From assembly GCF_016735595.1 (NCBI RefSeq), contig NZ_JAERRB010000004.1, forward strand, positions 558,001 through 622,000: a DNA stretch of 64,000 nucleotides. Direction: 5' to 3'. Positions 17,585-27,100 of this stretch are shown in pieces (within the stretch, counting starts at the first letter, position 1; each line of letters opens with the position of its first letter). The translations under genes were made by a program, and so were the position numbers. The stretch comes from Chryseolinea lacunae. Lineage in GTDB: Bacteria > Bacteroidota > Bacteroidia > Cytophagales > Cyclobacteriaceae. A model generated the notes under the pieces. That model was not told the DNA's origin and searched no databases. It saw only the letters and a program-made list of their open reading frames with translations.

Positions 17585-18077
17585 GAACATAGAAGCCCTG
17601 TTGAACAAGTACTGGAACTGCGAGACCACGCTCGAAGAAGAGCAGCAGTTGCGCGACTTTTTCCGCAATGGCAACGTGCCGGAACAGTGGAAAGAAACCG
17701 CCGCCATGTTCCGCTACTTTGAAGAGAACAAAAAAAAATCTCTTAACGACGTGGCGTTCGACCACCACATCGTGGCCCGCATGCAACCGGCCACCAAAGG
17801 CAAAACGGCCCGCCTGTTCTACAACACCATGCGCATCGCCGCGGGTGTCACCGTGCTGCTCACGGCCACGTGGTTTATCCGCCGCGAAGTGCGCAAAGAC
17901 ATTCCACAGGAGGTGGTAGACACTTACGACGATCCGAAGCTGGCCTTCGAAGAAACCAAGAAGGCCCTCATGATGATCTCCAAAGGATTTGGCACCGCCG
18001 AGTCGCAAGCCAAAAAGATCAACATGTTCAACGAAGCACAGGAAGAAATTCAACGCAAAAAAGACACGAAGCTATAG
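17574..18077 (+). CDS. Membrane protein cotranscribed with the ECF sigma factor, putative anti-sigma factor
   Basis: A 167-residue protein with an N-terminal cytoplasmic region of about 80 residues (LLNKYWNCETTLEEEQQLRDF), one transmembrane helix at about 86-101 (IAAGVTVLLTATWFI) and an extracytoplasmic tail. The N-terminal pattern recurs in proteins next to ECF sigma factors in Bacteroidota, where it resembles short zinc-less anti-sigma domains. The 11-bp overlap with the sigma gene and the single-pass topology fit an anti-sigma role, but no HxxxCxxC zinc motif is present. The tail would be the sensing part. Confidence 0.72.
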   Translation: MDSKNIEALLNKYWNCETTLEEEQQLRDFFRNGNVPEQWKETAAMFRYFEENKKKSLNDVAFDHHIVARMQPATKGKTARLFYNTMRIAAGVTVLLTATWFIRREVRKDIPQEVVDTYDDPKLAFEETKKALMMISKGFGTAESQAKKINMFNEAQEEIQRKKDTKL

Positions 18078-18178
18078 CGCAGGGCCCTGCGCGGTGGCGT
18101 CGCGAGTGAATAGAGAGTACAAGAAAAAAGTGAAACAGAGTTTTTAACAAGTCAGGAAACGAAGAAAATTTTAAGTCT

Positions 18179-18721
18179 ATGAAAAAGATAATAGCAGTAG
18201 TGATCGTGATGGTAGTGGCGCAGGGAGCTTTTGCACAAGATGCCATTTCGAAATTTTTCACCAAATACCAGTCCGACGAATCGTTCAGCCAGGTCACGGT
18301 GTCGAGCAAAATGTTCAGCTTGTTCACCAACATGGATGCAGACACCCCCGAAGACAAAGAAGTGCTCAACGCCATCAGCAAACTGAAAGGCCTCCGCATC
18401 CTGGGCAAACAAGATGCACGCAACGCCCGCGAGCTCTACAAGGAAGCGTTCACCCTCATTCCCATGAAAGATTATGAAGAGTTGTTGTCGGTGCGCGACA
18501 AAGACAAGGACATGAAATTCCTGATCAAGGAATCGGGTGGAAAAATTTCGGAGCTCATCATGATCATGGGCGGCACCAACGACTTTATGGTGATGAGCCT
18601 CTTTGGCGAAATCGACCTGAAACAAGTGTCGCACATCGGCAAGAAGATGAACGTGGACGGGTTGGAGAAGCTTGAGAAAATGAACAAGCCCGAAAAAACG
18701 GATAAGAAAACAAACGAATAA
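18179..18721 (+). CDS. DUF4252 exported protein 1
   Basis: A 180-residue protein with a signal peptide (MKKIIAVVIVMVVAQGAFAQ) and a DUF4252 domain covering the rest: ISKFFTKYQSDESFSQVTVS, LKGLRILG, DYEELLSVRDKDKDMKFLI and SELIMIMGG. The C-terminus is Lys/Glu-rich. DUF4252 proteins have no known biochemical role, but in Bacteroidota they are characteristically encoded behind ECF sigma/anti-sigma pairs, as here. It probably acts in the periplasm. Confidence 0.88.
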   Translation: MKKIIAVVIVMVVAQGAFAQDAISKFFTKYQSDESFSQVTVSSKMFSLFTNMDADTPEDKEVLNAISKLKGLRILGKQDARNARELYKEAFTLIPMKDYEELLSVRDKDKDMKFLIKESGGKISELIMIMGGTNDFMVMSLFGEIDLKQVSHIGKKMNVDGLEKLEKMNKPEKTDKKTNE

Positions 18722-18730
18722 AAATTCATA

Positions 18731-18762
18731 CCCGGGCGTGGCGCATCCACGCAACGCCCGGG
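18731..18762. terminator. Intercistronic GC-rich hairpin
   Basis: CCCGGGCG at 18731-18738 pairs with CGCCCGGG at 18755-18762, extended by GTGG/CCAC inside. No T run follows on either strand, so it more likely stabilises the mRNA or attenuates transcription between two DUF4252 genes than ends it. Confidence 0.5.
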
Positions 18763-18806
18763 CCATGAAACGCGTCTGTCTGGTAACGTACTAAACCCCT
18801 TTCGTT

Positions 18807-19292
18807 ATGAAAACCCTTATCGCGTCTTTCCTCCTCGTCACAGTCCTTTCCGCCACTGCCGTGGCTCAAAGCAAAAGCTTTATCTCGTTCAAAGAAAAAT
18901 TCATAGGCCTCGAAGATGTACACCACCTGAGCCTCAACGGATTTTTTGCACGCACCATTTTCAAGATGGTGGCCGAAGACGATCTGAACCACGCTGTGAA
19001 AGCCATCAAAAACATTCGCCTCGTAACGGTGCCCAAAGCGGCCTTCCAAAAACAAAACGTTTCGGTGCCCGGCTTCAAAAATGTGTTGCATGGCGACGCG
19101 TTCGAAGAACTGGCCCACGTGAAAGAAAACGGCGACGACATCACACTCTACATGCAGTCAACCCAGAAGAACGACAACCGTTATATGGTATTAGTGGAAG
19201 AAGAATATGTCGTCACCCTCATCGAATTCAGAGGCAAGGTAGACCCAGACTTCCTGATCAAGAACCGGCCCATGTCTTATAACAAAAGTTAA
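18807..19292 (+). CDS. DUF4252 exported protein 2
   Basis: A 161-residue protein with a signal peptide (MKTLIASFLLVTVLSATAVAQ) and a divergent DUF4252 domain (FFARTIFKMVAEDDLNHAVK, IKNIRLVTVP, FEELAHVKENGDDITLYMQ). It is shorter than protein 1 and weakly similar to it, so the three paralogues are old duplicates. It lies in the same direction 85 bp after protein 1, with the GC-rich hairpin between, and 17 bp before protein 3. Confidence 0.83.
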   Translation: MKTLIASFLLVTVLSATAVAQSKSFISFKEKFIGLEDVHHLSLNGFFARTIFKMVAEDDLNHAVKAIKNIRLVTVPKAAFQKQNVSVPGFKNVLHGDAFEELAHVKENGDDITLYMQSTQKNDNRYMVLVEEEYVVTLIEFRGKVDPDFLIKNRPMSYNKS

Positions 19293-19309
19293 CCTTATCT
19301 CACCCCGCT

Positions 19310-19819
19310 ATGAAGTCTATTGTACGTGCTATTATCCTTGTTCTCTTCGTCTCGCTGTCGGCCCACGCGCAATCCAAAACCACCGAAGCGCTTCACAAAC
19401 AAAATCATGAAGCCCTCGCGTTGTTTTTCTATAACAACACGTTGCGCATGATCAACCAAACAGACAACAAAGAGTTTGACGAACTCATCAAGAACATCGA
19501 GAAGCTCAAGTTTCTCATGATCGATAAGAAGGCAAACTTCGGCACAACACAATACAAGAAGCTGGTGTCGGGCTATAAGTCCGAGGCCTACGAAGAAATT
19601 ATGAGCAGCCGCCACCAGGGCAAAAACTTCGACGTGTTCCTCAAAGAAACCGGCGGCAAAACACAAGGCATGGTCGTGGCCGTAAACGACTCTTCAAACC
19701 TCTATGTGCTGGACATTGTGGGCGGCATCGCCCTCGACAAAGTGACAAGCCTGTTCAAAGAAATTGATCAAAGCTCTGAAATCGGAAAGAAGATAAAGGA
19801 GTTCACCAAAAAGGATTGA
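19310..19819 (+). CDS. DUF4252 exported protein 3
   Basis: A 169-residue protein with a signal peptide (MKSIVRAIILVLFVSLSAHAQ) and a DUF4252 domain: TLRMINQTDNKEFDELIKNI, LKFLMIDKK, YEEIMSSRHQGKNFDVFL and TQGMVVAVNDSSNLYVLDIV. It closes the sigma-driven cluster. Three DUF4252 genes in a row suggest that their products work together or replace one another. Confidence 0.87.
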   Translation: MKSIVRAIILVLFVSLSAHAQSKTTEALHKQNHEALALFFYNNTLRMINQTDNKEFDELIKNIEKLKFLMIDKKANFGTTQYKKLVSGYKSEAYEEIMSSRHQGKNFDVFLKETGGKTQGMVVAVNDSSNLYVLDIVGGIALDKVTSLFKEIDQSSEIGKKIKEFTKKD

Positions 19820-19879
19820 TATCTTTATGTAATCCTGAACCTTCATCGCCGACTCATCTTTTATCAAACGACATCACGC

Positions 19880-20773
19880 TTGGAAACAGTTCTCTCCATT
19901 AAAGGTCTCACAAAAAATTTTGGACGCCTCTGCGCCGTCAACCAGATGAATCTGGAAGTGAAGCAAGGACAGGTGTTTGGCATGCTGGGCCCCAACGGCA
20001 GCGGCAAAACAACCACCCTGGGCATGCTCATGGGCGTGGTCAATCCCACTGCCGGCGAGTTCTCATGGTTTGGCGAAGCGCCCACCAGCGGCATACGCAA
20101 AAAAATCGGTGCCGTGCTGGAGCACCCGATATTCTATCCCTACCTGAGCGGCCAAAAAAACCTGGAGCTCAACGCTATGATCAAAGAGTGCCCGGCCAGC
20201 AACATCGCCAACGTGCTGGACCTGGTTGAACTCACCGCCCGCAGAGACGACAAATACAAAACCTATTCACTGGGCATGAAGCAACGCCTGGCCATCGCGT
20301 CGGCTTTGCTCAACGAACCCACTGTGCTCATACTCGACGAGCCCACCAACGGCCTCGACCCCATGGGCATCGCCGAAATACGCGAGCTCATCAAAAAGAT
20401 CGCCGCCAACGGAAAAACCATCATCCTCGCCAGTCACTTGCTCGACGAAGTGCAGAAAGTGTGCACACACTTTGCCGTACTCAAAAAAGGAAACCTTGTG
20501 CACACCGGCCCGGTGGACGATGTGGGCAAAGGTGCCGAAACTGTTGAAGTGCAGGCAGACGTGCCCAACCTCAGCGACATGCTGTTGGATTTTTCCGGCA
20601 CCGCGTCGGTAAATCGCGAGAACGGCTATTTCCAGGTAACGCTGCGCGACGACTTCCACAGCAAAGACCTCAACCGCTTTTTGTTCGACAAGGGCGTGGT
20701 GGCAAACCACCTCGTCACCAAAAAGAAAAGCCTCGAGAAAATGTTTTTGGAAATATTGTCAGAAGCCCATTAA
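19880..20773 (+). CDS. ABC transporter ATP-binding protein
   Basis: A 297-residue ATPase starting at TTG 19880; there is no ATG near the needed N-terminus (METVLSIKGLTKNFGR). Walker A is GPNGSGKTTT, the signature is YSLGMKQRLAIA (a degenerate LSGGQ, common in ABC-2 type ATPases), Walker B is LILDEPTNGLDP, followed by the switch His in LASHLLDEV. The C-terminal 60 residues form the extra domain seen in DrrA/NatA-like exporters. It pairs with the permease gene 9 bp downstream to form an ABC-2 exporter of unknown cargo. Confidence 0.92.
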   Translation: METVLSIKGLTKNFGRLCAVNQMNLEVKQGQVFGMLGPNGSGKTTTLGMLMGVVNPTAGEFSWFGEAPTSGIRKKIGAVLEHPIFYPYLSGQKNLELNAMIKECPASNIANVLDLVELTARRDDKYKTYSLGMKQRLAIASALLNEPTVLILDEPTNGLDPMGIAEIRELIKKIAANGKTIILASHLLDEVQKVCTHFAVLKKGNLVHTGPVDDVGKGAETVEVQADVPNLSDMLLDFSGTASVNRENGYFQVTLRDDFHSKDLNRFLFDKGVVANHLVTKKKSLEKMFLEILSEAH

Positions 20774-20782
20774 GCCGACCCC

Positions 20783-21589
20783 ATGCTTTTACACCTGCTC
20801 AAGATAGACCTCAAGAAGCTCACCAGCTATCGCACCTTTTGGGTGGTGTGTGGGCTCTATTTCATCACCATCGGTTTCTCCACCGCCAGCGGCATGGAGT
20901 TTTTGAAATGGCTAGCCAGCCTCATCGACAACTTCGGCCAGAAAATAAACATCGAGCGCATCCCCCTCTATCACTTCCCCGACGTGTGGCTCAACCTGGT
21001 GTGGTGGAGCGGCTTCTTCAAAGTGCTGGTCGGCATCATGGTGGTCATCTCCATATCAAATGAATATACCTATCGCACGCTGCGCCAGAACATCATCGAC
21101 GGACTGAGCCGCTGGGAGTTTTTGTTATCAAAAATCCTCACCAATCTTTTGTTAAGCGTGCTCAGCGTGGTGCTCATCTTTTTCATCGCGCTCATAACCG
21201 GGTTCATCTACACACCGGAAATAAACTGGAGCTACGTTTTCACCGACCTTGAATTTTATCCGGCCTATTTGCTGGAAGTGTTCTCTTATTTGTCGTTCGC
21301 CCTCATGCTGGGCATACTCGTGCAGCGCTCCGGCCTCACCATCATTCTGCTGCTGCTTGCACACCTGCTGGAGTTCATTATCAAAACCAACGTCGACAAC
21401 TACGTGGAGTGGCTCATTCCCTATTTTCCCATGGAGTCTATCAGCGCGCTCATAAAAATGCCGCTCTATCGCTACGCCTTCCAACAGATCCAGGACTATG
21501 TGGACCCGCTTTCGGTGGTCATTGCCACAGCGTGGATGGTGGCGTTCAACTATATCAGCTACCTGAAACTGAAGCGGTCGGACCTCTAG
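20783..21589 (+). CDS. ABC-2 type transporter permease
   Basis: A 268-residue membrane protein with about six hydrophobic helices. An early helix is at about 18-38, after the conserved KKLTSYRTFW, and others include FFKVLVGIMVVISISNEYT, LLLSVLSVVLIFFIALI, LSFALMLGILVQRSGL and VIATAWMVAFNYISY. It is directly downstream of the ATPase gene, so the two form one exporter, either as a homodimer of each subunit or with partners encoded elsewhere. Cargo is unknown. Confidence 0.87.
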   Translation: MLLHLLKIDLKKLTSYRTFWVVCGLYFITIGFSTASGMEFLKWLASLIDNFGQKINIERIPLYHFPDVWLNLVWWSGFFKVLVGIMVVISISNEYTYRTLRQNIIDGLSRWEFLLSKILTNLLLSVLSVVLIFFIALITGFIYTPEINWSYVFTDLEFYPAYLLEVFSYLSFALMLGILVQRSGLTIILLLLAHLLEFIIKTNVDNYVEWLIPYFPMESISALIKMPLYRYAFQQIQDYVDPLSVVIATAWMVAFNYISYLKLKRSDL

Positions 21590-21603
21590 AAACCACTCGT
21601 CGT

Positions 21604-21760
21604 TAATTTTGCAGCACCGCAAACGCGGTTGCGAAGGCCCTTCCCGCAAATAGTGTCCATCCAGACCCGTCGATGAGCGAAAGCTTTCGCCGATGAACGA
21701 TCGGCTGCATAGCCGGTTGTGGGTTCCCTGTTGCGAAAAATGCAACTGCAGGTTACTTAC
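21604..21760 (+). ncRNA. Candidate structured RNA or 5' leader, unidentified
   Basis: TAATTTTG at 21604-21611 matches the -7 consensus TAnnTTTG, although no good -33 element is seen. Downstream there is no credible open frame. Instead there are four hairpins in a row: CCGC/GCGG at about 21617, GCGAAAGCTTTCGC near 21680, CGGCT/AGCCG near 21705, and GTTGC/GCAAC near 21735. This looks like a folded transcript, either free or the leader of the lipoprotein gene at 21832. I recognise no known RNA family. Confidence 0.35.
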
Positions 21761-21831
21761 CCGCCCCCTCCACCGATTCAACATGTCGATAAGCACTTCT
21801 TGCTTCGCGGTGGATTCACTCTCTTTACATC

Positions 21832-22335
21832 ATGAAAAACAGAACGGCTATGAAAACAAAACTTTTGCTTTTACTAAGTCTTTCCGTCATGCTTTTTGCG
21901 TGCAGCACAGAAGCCGACCGAGACTCGCCGATGTGGGGTATAGATTTTTCAGACGCAAACACAGCGGGGTTTGCCATGGGTTCGGTCGACAAACAATTGG
22001 CCAACACCAAAGTCACTTACATTGCCAAATCGGGCACGCTCACGCCCGTGGGCGAGAGCCTCTACAAGTTGACGTTCGCTTTCGAAAGCGGCGACATCCT
22101 GGAGATCACCATCACCAAAAAAGTGCCGAGCTACAACTACAGTTTCCCCGGCGTGGAAACCGAAAACCAAATTGTGTCGGCACTCCTCAACGGCGAAACG
22201 CTGAGCCTGAAAGAAAGCACGCTCGCCATTCAACCACGGTCCGAAGAAAACAAACTTCTCACCATCACCACACTCCGCACCCTCAACGCCGGCGACCTGA
22301 ACGGAACAATCGGCAGAGTGCCCTTGGTGAGATAA
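21832..22335 (+). CDS. Hypothetical lipoprotein
   Basis: A 167-residue protein with a lipoprotein signal (MKTKLLLLLSLSVMLFAC, counted from the second Met at 21850, which is an equally good start). After the Cys comes an acidic stretch (STEADRDSPMWGIDFSD), which in Bacteroidota may act as a surface-export signal. The rest is beta-rich: VTYIAKSGTLTPVGESLYKL, ILEITITKKVPSYNYSFPG and LSLKESTLAIQ. No family was recognised. It is a single gene closed by a strong terminator. Confidence 0.78.
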   Translation: MKNRTAMKTKLLLLLSLSVMLFACSTEADRDSPMWGIDFSDANTAGFAMGSVDKQLANTKVTYIAKSGTLTPVGESLYKLTFAFESGDILEITITKKVPSYNYSFPGVETENQIVSALLNGETLSLKESTLAIQPRSEENKLLTITTLRTLNAGDLNGTIGRVPLVR

Positions 22336-22361
22336 AAATTTCAAGTAGTAACCAATCCCAC

Positions 22362-22391
22362 AAAGACTCCGACGTGTCGGGGTCTTTTTTT
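22362..22391 (+). terminator. Intrinsic terminator of the hypothetical lipoprotein gene
   Basis: AAAGAC-T-CCGAC and GTCGG-G-GTCTTT form a long stem around GT, followed by a seven-T run. It begins 26 bp after the stop codon at 22335. Confidence 0.88.
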
Positions 22392-22437
22392 ATGTTGACA
22401 TCAGCCCAATATAGTTTCGTAAAATAAACATCACGTG

Positions 22438-22535
22438 GGCGTGCCCCTCCTGGCGTCGGGTCGGGCCGTCCGCTCCAAGTCCGCCCGCACACAACCCCAC
22501 CGCACTTCGGGCTTTCTGCTACCGTCCCTCACGCG
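22438..22535. repeat. Dispersed REP-like intergenic repeat, copy B
   Basis: This is the second copy of the element at 2671-2765, in the same orientation and matching over nearly its whole length: CGTCGGG/CCTCGGG, CAAGTCCGCC, GCACACAA, CCCACCGCACT and CGGGCTTTC. It follows a terminator and precedes an AT-rich accessory gene. Confidence 0.75.
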
Positions 22536-22718
22536 GCATCCTTGTCATCATAGGCATATCACATGCAGTGAAACGTAAGGGGGTTATTTTTTCATACAAA
22601 GCATATCTCTCGTCACGCATACATATGGAATCGAGGGAAATACCTATTTTAAAGTTTGTGAAACAAAGGAGAGGCATTATTGGAATATCATGTCAAATGG
22701 AGAGAAGTTGATGGAGCC

Positions 22719-23264
22719 ATGAAAAGTATATTCTACGCCCTATTTATTCTAACCTGGATTGGCTGTCGGTCAGTAAGCGTAAGCCCAGGCGTTACTGATG
22801 ACTGCAGAATTTTTGAAGGTGAATTTGACGTCGATGAATATACGACACCTCTCTCCATGAAGTCGCCATCACACGGGGCGTTTATAGCGAACACCGAAAA
22901 CGGGGCTTTTTTTATTCAGTTTTACCTTGGCAGCGGTTCTTATCGTGCACTGGTTTTGGAAGATGAACATGATCAAATGGCCGTTATCGATTTAAAGACG
23001 GGTAAGAAGTCTCAGTTGTCCGAAATAACAACCAAACATGCTCATGAAGCACTGATCTCCATACAGGAAGGGTCTGTTCGGCAAATATGCTTTAACCCAC
23101 CATCGGAAGGCTCCAGGTCCGTCTTCTTCGTTAAACGTCTAGGAAAAATCATATTCAAATGGGAAGCTCCGCAGCATGACTACTTACTCCTTAATGAAAA
23201 TGAAAAGCCGAAGGTCATGAGTGCTTTGCAGGTAATAGACATAATGGTTAATAATGGTCGATGA
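22719..23264 (+). CDS. Hypothetical lipoprotein, AT-rich
   Basis: A 181-residue protein. The ATG at 22719 starts a lipoprotein signal (MKSIFYALFILTWIGC), whereas the longer frame would put 13 polar residues in front. The mature part has no recognised family: ITVDDCRIF-like start followed by beta-rich segments such as GAFFIQFYLGSGSYRALVLE. Codon use is more AT-rich than that of flanking genes, and it sits between a REP-like repeat and an empty stretch, all of which suggests recent acquisition. Confidence 0.65.
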   Translation: MKSIFYALFILTWIGCRSVSVSPGVTDDCRIFEGEFDVDEYTTPLSMKSPSHGAFIANTENGAFFIQFYLGSGSYRALVLEDEHDQMAVIDLKTGKKSQLSEITTKHAHEALISIQEGSVRQICFNPPSEGSRSVFFVKRLGKIIFKWEAPQHDYLLLNENEKPKVMSALQVIDIMVNNGR

Positions 23265-23537
23265 GTTATCCGACCACCATGCAAAATCCGGATCAAATCA
23301 TGGTGTAGTAAATAGAATGGACACAAAACCCTCAAATGTTCATTTTTGTCAAAAAACTGGACAGATGCTCAATTTGCGTCCAAAAGTCGGCGAGGTGGTG
23401 GCTAAAAAGGCCAATAGCGATTGATGATTTCGTTTCGAGAAAGAACGACCTCTTGAATGTCTGATTTCCATAAGTGCTGGCTCAACGCGTGAGGCATGGA
23501 ACTTCGATCAATCGAAAAACAGAAAGAACACCAGAAG
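23265..23537. other. Gene-free AT-rich stretch
   Basis: No open frame with a plausible start, no hairpin with a T run and no repeat copy was found between the hypothetical lipoprotein and the M23 peptidase gene. Confidence 0.5.
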
Positions 23538-24074
23538 CTAGCGAGATGAATACAAGTTGTTCAAAAGAACAATGGGGTTGACATAAAACATTTTTTTCCA
23601 CCCTTGCTTGGCGCCGTCTATCTGCCAGGGATAGGGCACGAGGGTGATGATGGCATAGTGCAGGTGTGCGGGCTTACCCTTGGCATTGCCGGTCGTGCCC
23701 ACATTGCCGATGTGTTCGCCCGCCACGGTCCAATCCAGAAAATGAGTGTCGAAGTCGCGAAGGTGCGCGTAGTAGTGGAGGCGCCACTTCGGGCCCAGCA
23801 CCAACACTACGTTTCCACCACGGCCAATCTCTCCGGCAAAAACCACCAGCCCGCCGGTGGAGGAATTCACAGCCGTGCCTTCCCTGGCAAAGATGTCAAC
23901 ACCCTTGTGCGTGCCCGACTTTCCCCATGGATAATACCAGAACGATTTTGCATGATAGCTGCTGCGGCTTGCACCCACCACGGGTGAAGTGAAAGGCTGA
24001 GGGAGAAGAAATCCAACGATGATAGCGAGCAGGCACAACGTGAGGAAGAGTTTCTTTTTTGGAATGCTTTTCAT
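23538..24074 (-). CDS. M23 family metallopeptidase (LytM-like)
   Basis: A 178-residue protein with an N-terminal membrane helix or signal at about 8-26 (LFLTLCLLAIIVGFLLP) and a compact LytM peptidase domain. The zinc ligands are in HKGVDIFA (His and Asp) and in AHLHYAI (second His of HxH), with a further His in LHYYAHLRDF. It would cut peptide bridges in peptidoglycan. No LysM or coiled-coil regulatory domain is attached, so it is a minimal exported or membrane-tethered hydrolase. Confidence 0.88.
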   Translation of the reverse strand: MKSIPKKKLFLTLCLLAIIVGFLLPQPFTSPVVGASRSSYHAKSFWYYPWGKSGTHKGVDIFAREGTAVNSSTGGLVVFAGEIGRGGNVVLVLGPKWRLHYYAHLRDFDTHFLDWTVAGEHIGNVGTTGNAKGKPAHLHYAIITLVPYPWQIDGAKQGWKKMFYVNPIVLLNNLYSSR

Positions 24075-24156
24075 TACGGGCAGGACTTTATTGTGGCGTA
24101 CTGAAGTCTTTTATATTTAAAAAATGTAGGTATCGTGCATTTGTAGATTCATTCAT

Positions 24157-27100
24157 CTAGTGCGGATTCGCATTCCCCGCCATCAACCCCTCACGCATAA
24201 ATTCTTCCGCGCGCTTATTCACAATCGGCAACTTGTCCATCCACGACACCTCCACGGTGTACACACCAAAATCTTCCGTCACCTTTCCTTTCAGCGAATA
24301 AAATCCTCTTCCTCTGAATGGATACTTCCGGGCGCTGTCCGGGAAATGAACCGTGTCAAACACTTCGCCACGTTCGTCATAGAAGGTGCCAAAAAACATG
24401 GATTGACTTTTGAGCGTGCTGGCATTTTTGGTGGTGATTACGTAGCCCACTATGTGAACCTGCTTGCCGTGTTTACTTTTCAAATCGCGGGCCATCGTGT
24501 CGCCACGCTCGGGCGAGGCAATGAGGGGAAAGGGATTGCATAGCGGAAAGCCCAGCAGTTCTATTTCGTCGAAGGCATCTTCCAACGGGTTGCGTTGCAG
24601 CATGGGTAGCGGATAGTTCTTTGGTTCGGTGTCGAACAGGTCGGCCGTGGTTTTGTTGCGTTGTTTGGCGTTGCCGAAATAGAGCATGGCTTCCCAGAGC
24701 AGTTGCTGTTTGGTTTTGCCCGTGAAGCGAAATGTGCCAAGACGGATGAGGATGCGGATTTGTTCCAGCCCAAGCGTGATGCGACGAAGGAAATTGTCGA
24801 GGCTTTTGTAGTCGCCGTTGCGCAAACGCTCCTCCGAAATTTCTTTGGCTACCGCGGTCTCCAGACTTTTCAAATGGATGAAGCCGATAAAGATGGTGGT
24901 GCCGTCAATGGTGGTGAGGTAGTGGCTGCGATTCGCACAGGGCGCTTCAATGGTGGCGCCGTTCATGCGGGCTTCGTGAAAATAAAATTCCGTGCGATAG
25001 AAGCCCCCGAAATTATTGATCACCCCAACCATAAACTCCAGCGGATAATGTGCCTTGAGGTAGAGGCTCTGATAACTCTCCACCGCATAGCTTGCCGAGT
25101 GGCCTTTGGCAAACGAGTAGCCCGAAAAACTTTCGATCTCAAACCACACGCGGTCGGTCACATGTTGCGGATAGCCGATGCGCGCACAGTTTTCGAAGAA
25201 GCGGTCGCGCACGCGTTGAAACTCTTCGCGCGAGCGATATTTGCCCGACATGCCGCGACGCAACACGTCGGCCTCGGTGAGCGTGAGGTCTGCGAATTTG
25301 TTGGCCACCTTAATCACATCTTCCTGGTAAACCATCACGCCATAGGTTTCGGCCATGAGCTCGTCCATTTTGGGATGAATGGATTCATAGCGGCCGCCGT
25401 TTTGTTTCAGGTGAAAGCGCTCGATGTAGGCACGCATCATGCCCGAGCTGGCCACACCGGGGCGGATGATGGAGCTGGCCGCCACCAGCGTGAGGTAGTC
25501 TGAACAACGAAGCTTCTCCAAAAGCATGCGCATCGCCGGCGACTCCACATAAAAGCAGCCCATGGCTTTGCTGTTGCGCAGCAGGTCTTTCACTTTTTCG
25601 TCTTCCTTAAAAACGTTGAACTGGTGAATGTTCACGTCAATGCCCTGGTTGCGCTTCACGTGTTTCACCGTTTCTTTCAAATGACCCAGCCCGCGCTGAC
25701 TCAGGATGTCGAATTTATAGATGCCCATGTCTTCGGCGTTGTGCATTTCGAAATGCGAAACGGGATATCCTTTTGGTGGAAGCTCGGTGGCGGTGTAGGC
25801 ATAGATCGGTTTCTCGGTAATGAGCACACCGCCGGCGTGGATAGAGATGTTGGCCGGCAATTCCTTTTCCACAATGTAGCCGGCATATTTAAAGATCAGC
25901 TCGGTGATGTGGTCGCGGTTCCGATATTGCGCGGGCTCCTCCACCATGGCATCAATTTCCTCTTTGGGCAATCCAAACACTTTGCCCAGCTCGCGCAGGA
26001 TGGAACGATATTTATAGGTGGTATGTGTGCCCAGCAGGCAAACGTGATCCATGCCATACGCGTTAAAAATGTAGTCATAGATCTCGTCGCGATTGTCCCA
26101 CGAAAAGTCGATGTCAAAGTCCGGAGGCGATGTGCGCTCTTCGTTGAGGAAGCGTTCGAAATATAAATCAAGCTCAATCGGGTCCACGTTGGTGATGCCC
26201 AGGCAATAGGCCACCACGCTGTTGGCACCGCTGCCCCGGCCCACAAAATCGTATCCCTTCTGTTTGGCAAAGCTGATGAGGTGATAGGCGATGAGATAGT
26301 AGGAACAAAAGTTTTTGCTGCGAATGATGCGCAGCTCGCGGTTTATGCGCTCGGCAAGTTCGTCGGGGTTGTCGTGATGAGCGTAGCGCACGGCATAACC
26401 TTCCCACGTTTTTTCTTCCAGGAGTTGCCAGTCTTTTTCTACGGAGCCGTGAACGTTCTTTTTGTTTTTATCTTCTTTCAATGTGAAGTCGAGGTGGCAA
26501 TGCGTCAGAATGTTTTCGGCATTCTGTATCAAGTCGGGATAGTGCTGGAAATGATGCGCCAGCATGTCCGCAGGCATCATCATCTCGTTGGGCTGTGCCT
26601 GGTAGTGCTCGGGCAGTTTGCTGAGCAGGGTGTTGTGATGAATGGAACGCAACAGGCGGTGGATGTTGAAGTCCGTCTTGTTTGCAAACGTGACGGGGTG
26701 CAGCGCGACAAATTTGTGTTTGTATTCTGCATACGGCGCATAGATGGCCAGCTGATTTAATTCCTGTATCCGAACTCCAACAAACTCAAAATCGCGAAGC
26801 AACTCCGGTTCCCATTTTTGAAATGTGTAGACGACGAAAACATTTTCAAACGCCGGCGCGCGATCGGGCAAAGGTTTGTCTTCGCGATTGTGATAGGAAA
26901 GAAACCGGTTGATCTCTTCGAAGCCCGCGTTGTTTTTAGCGATGGCGATGTAGAGCAATTCATGATCTTTGCGAAACTCGACACCGACGGCAATTTCGAG
27001 GGCATGTGTTGTTTTACCACCCGGTGTGCGTGGCCCTTGCTGGGGCGAACGTTCGCTGCAAAGCCGCAGCATCTCAATGTAAGACGCGGTGTTGTTTATT

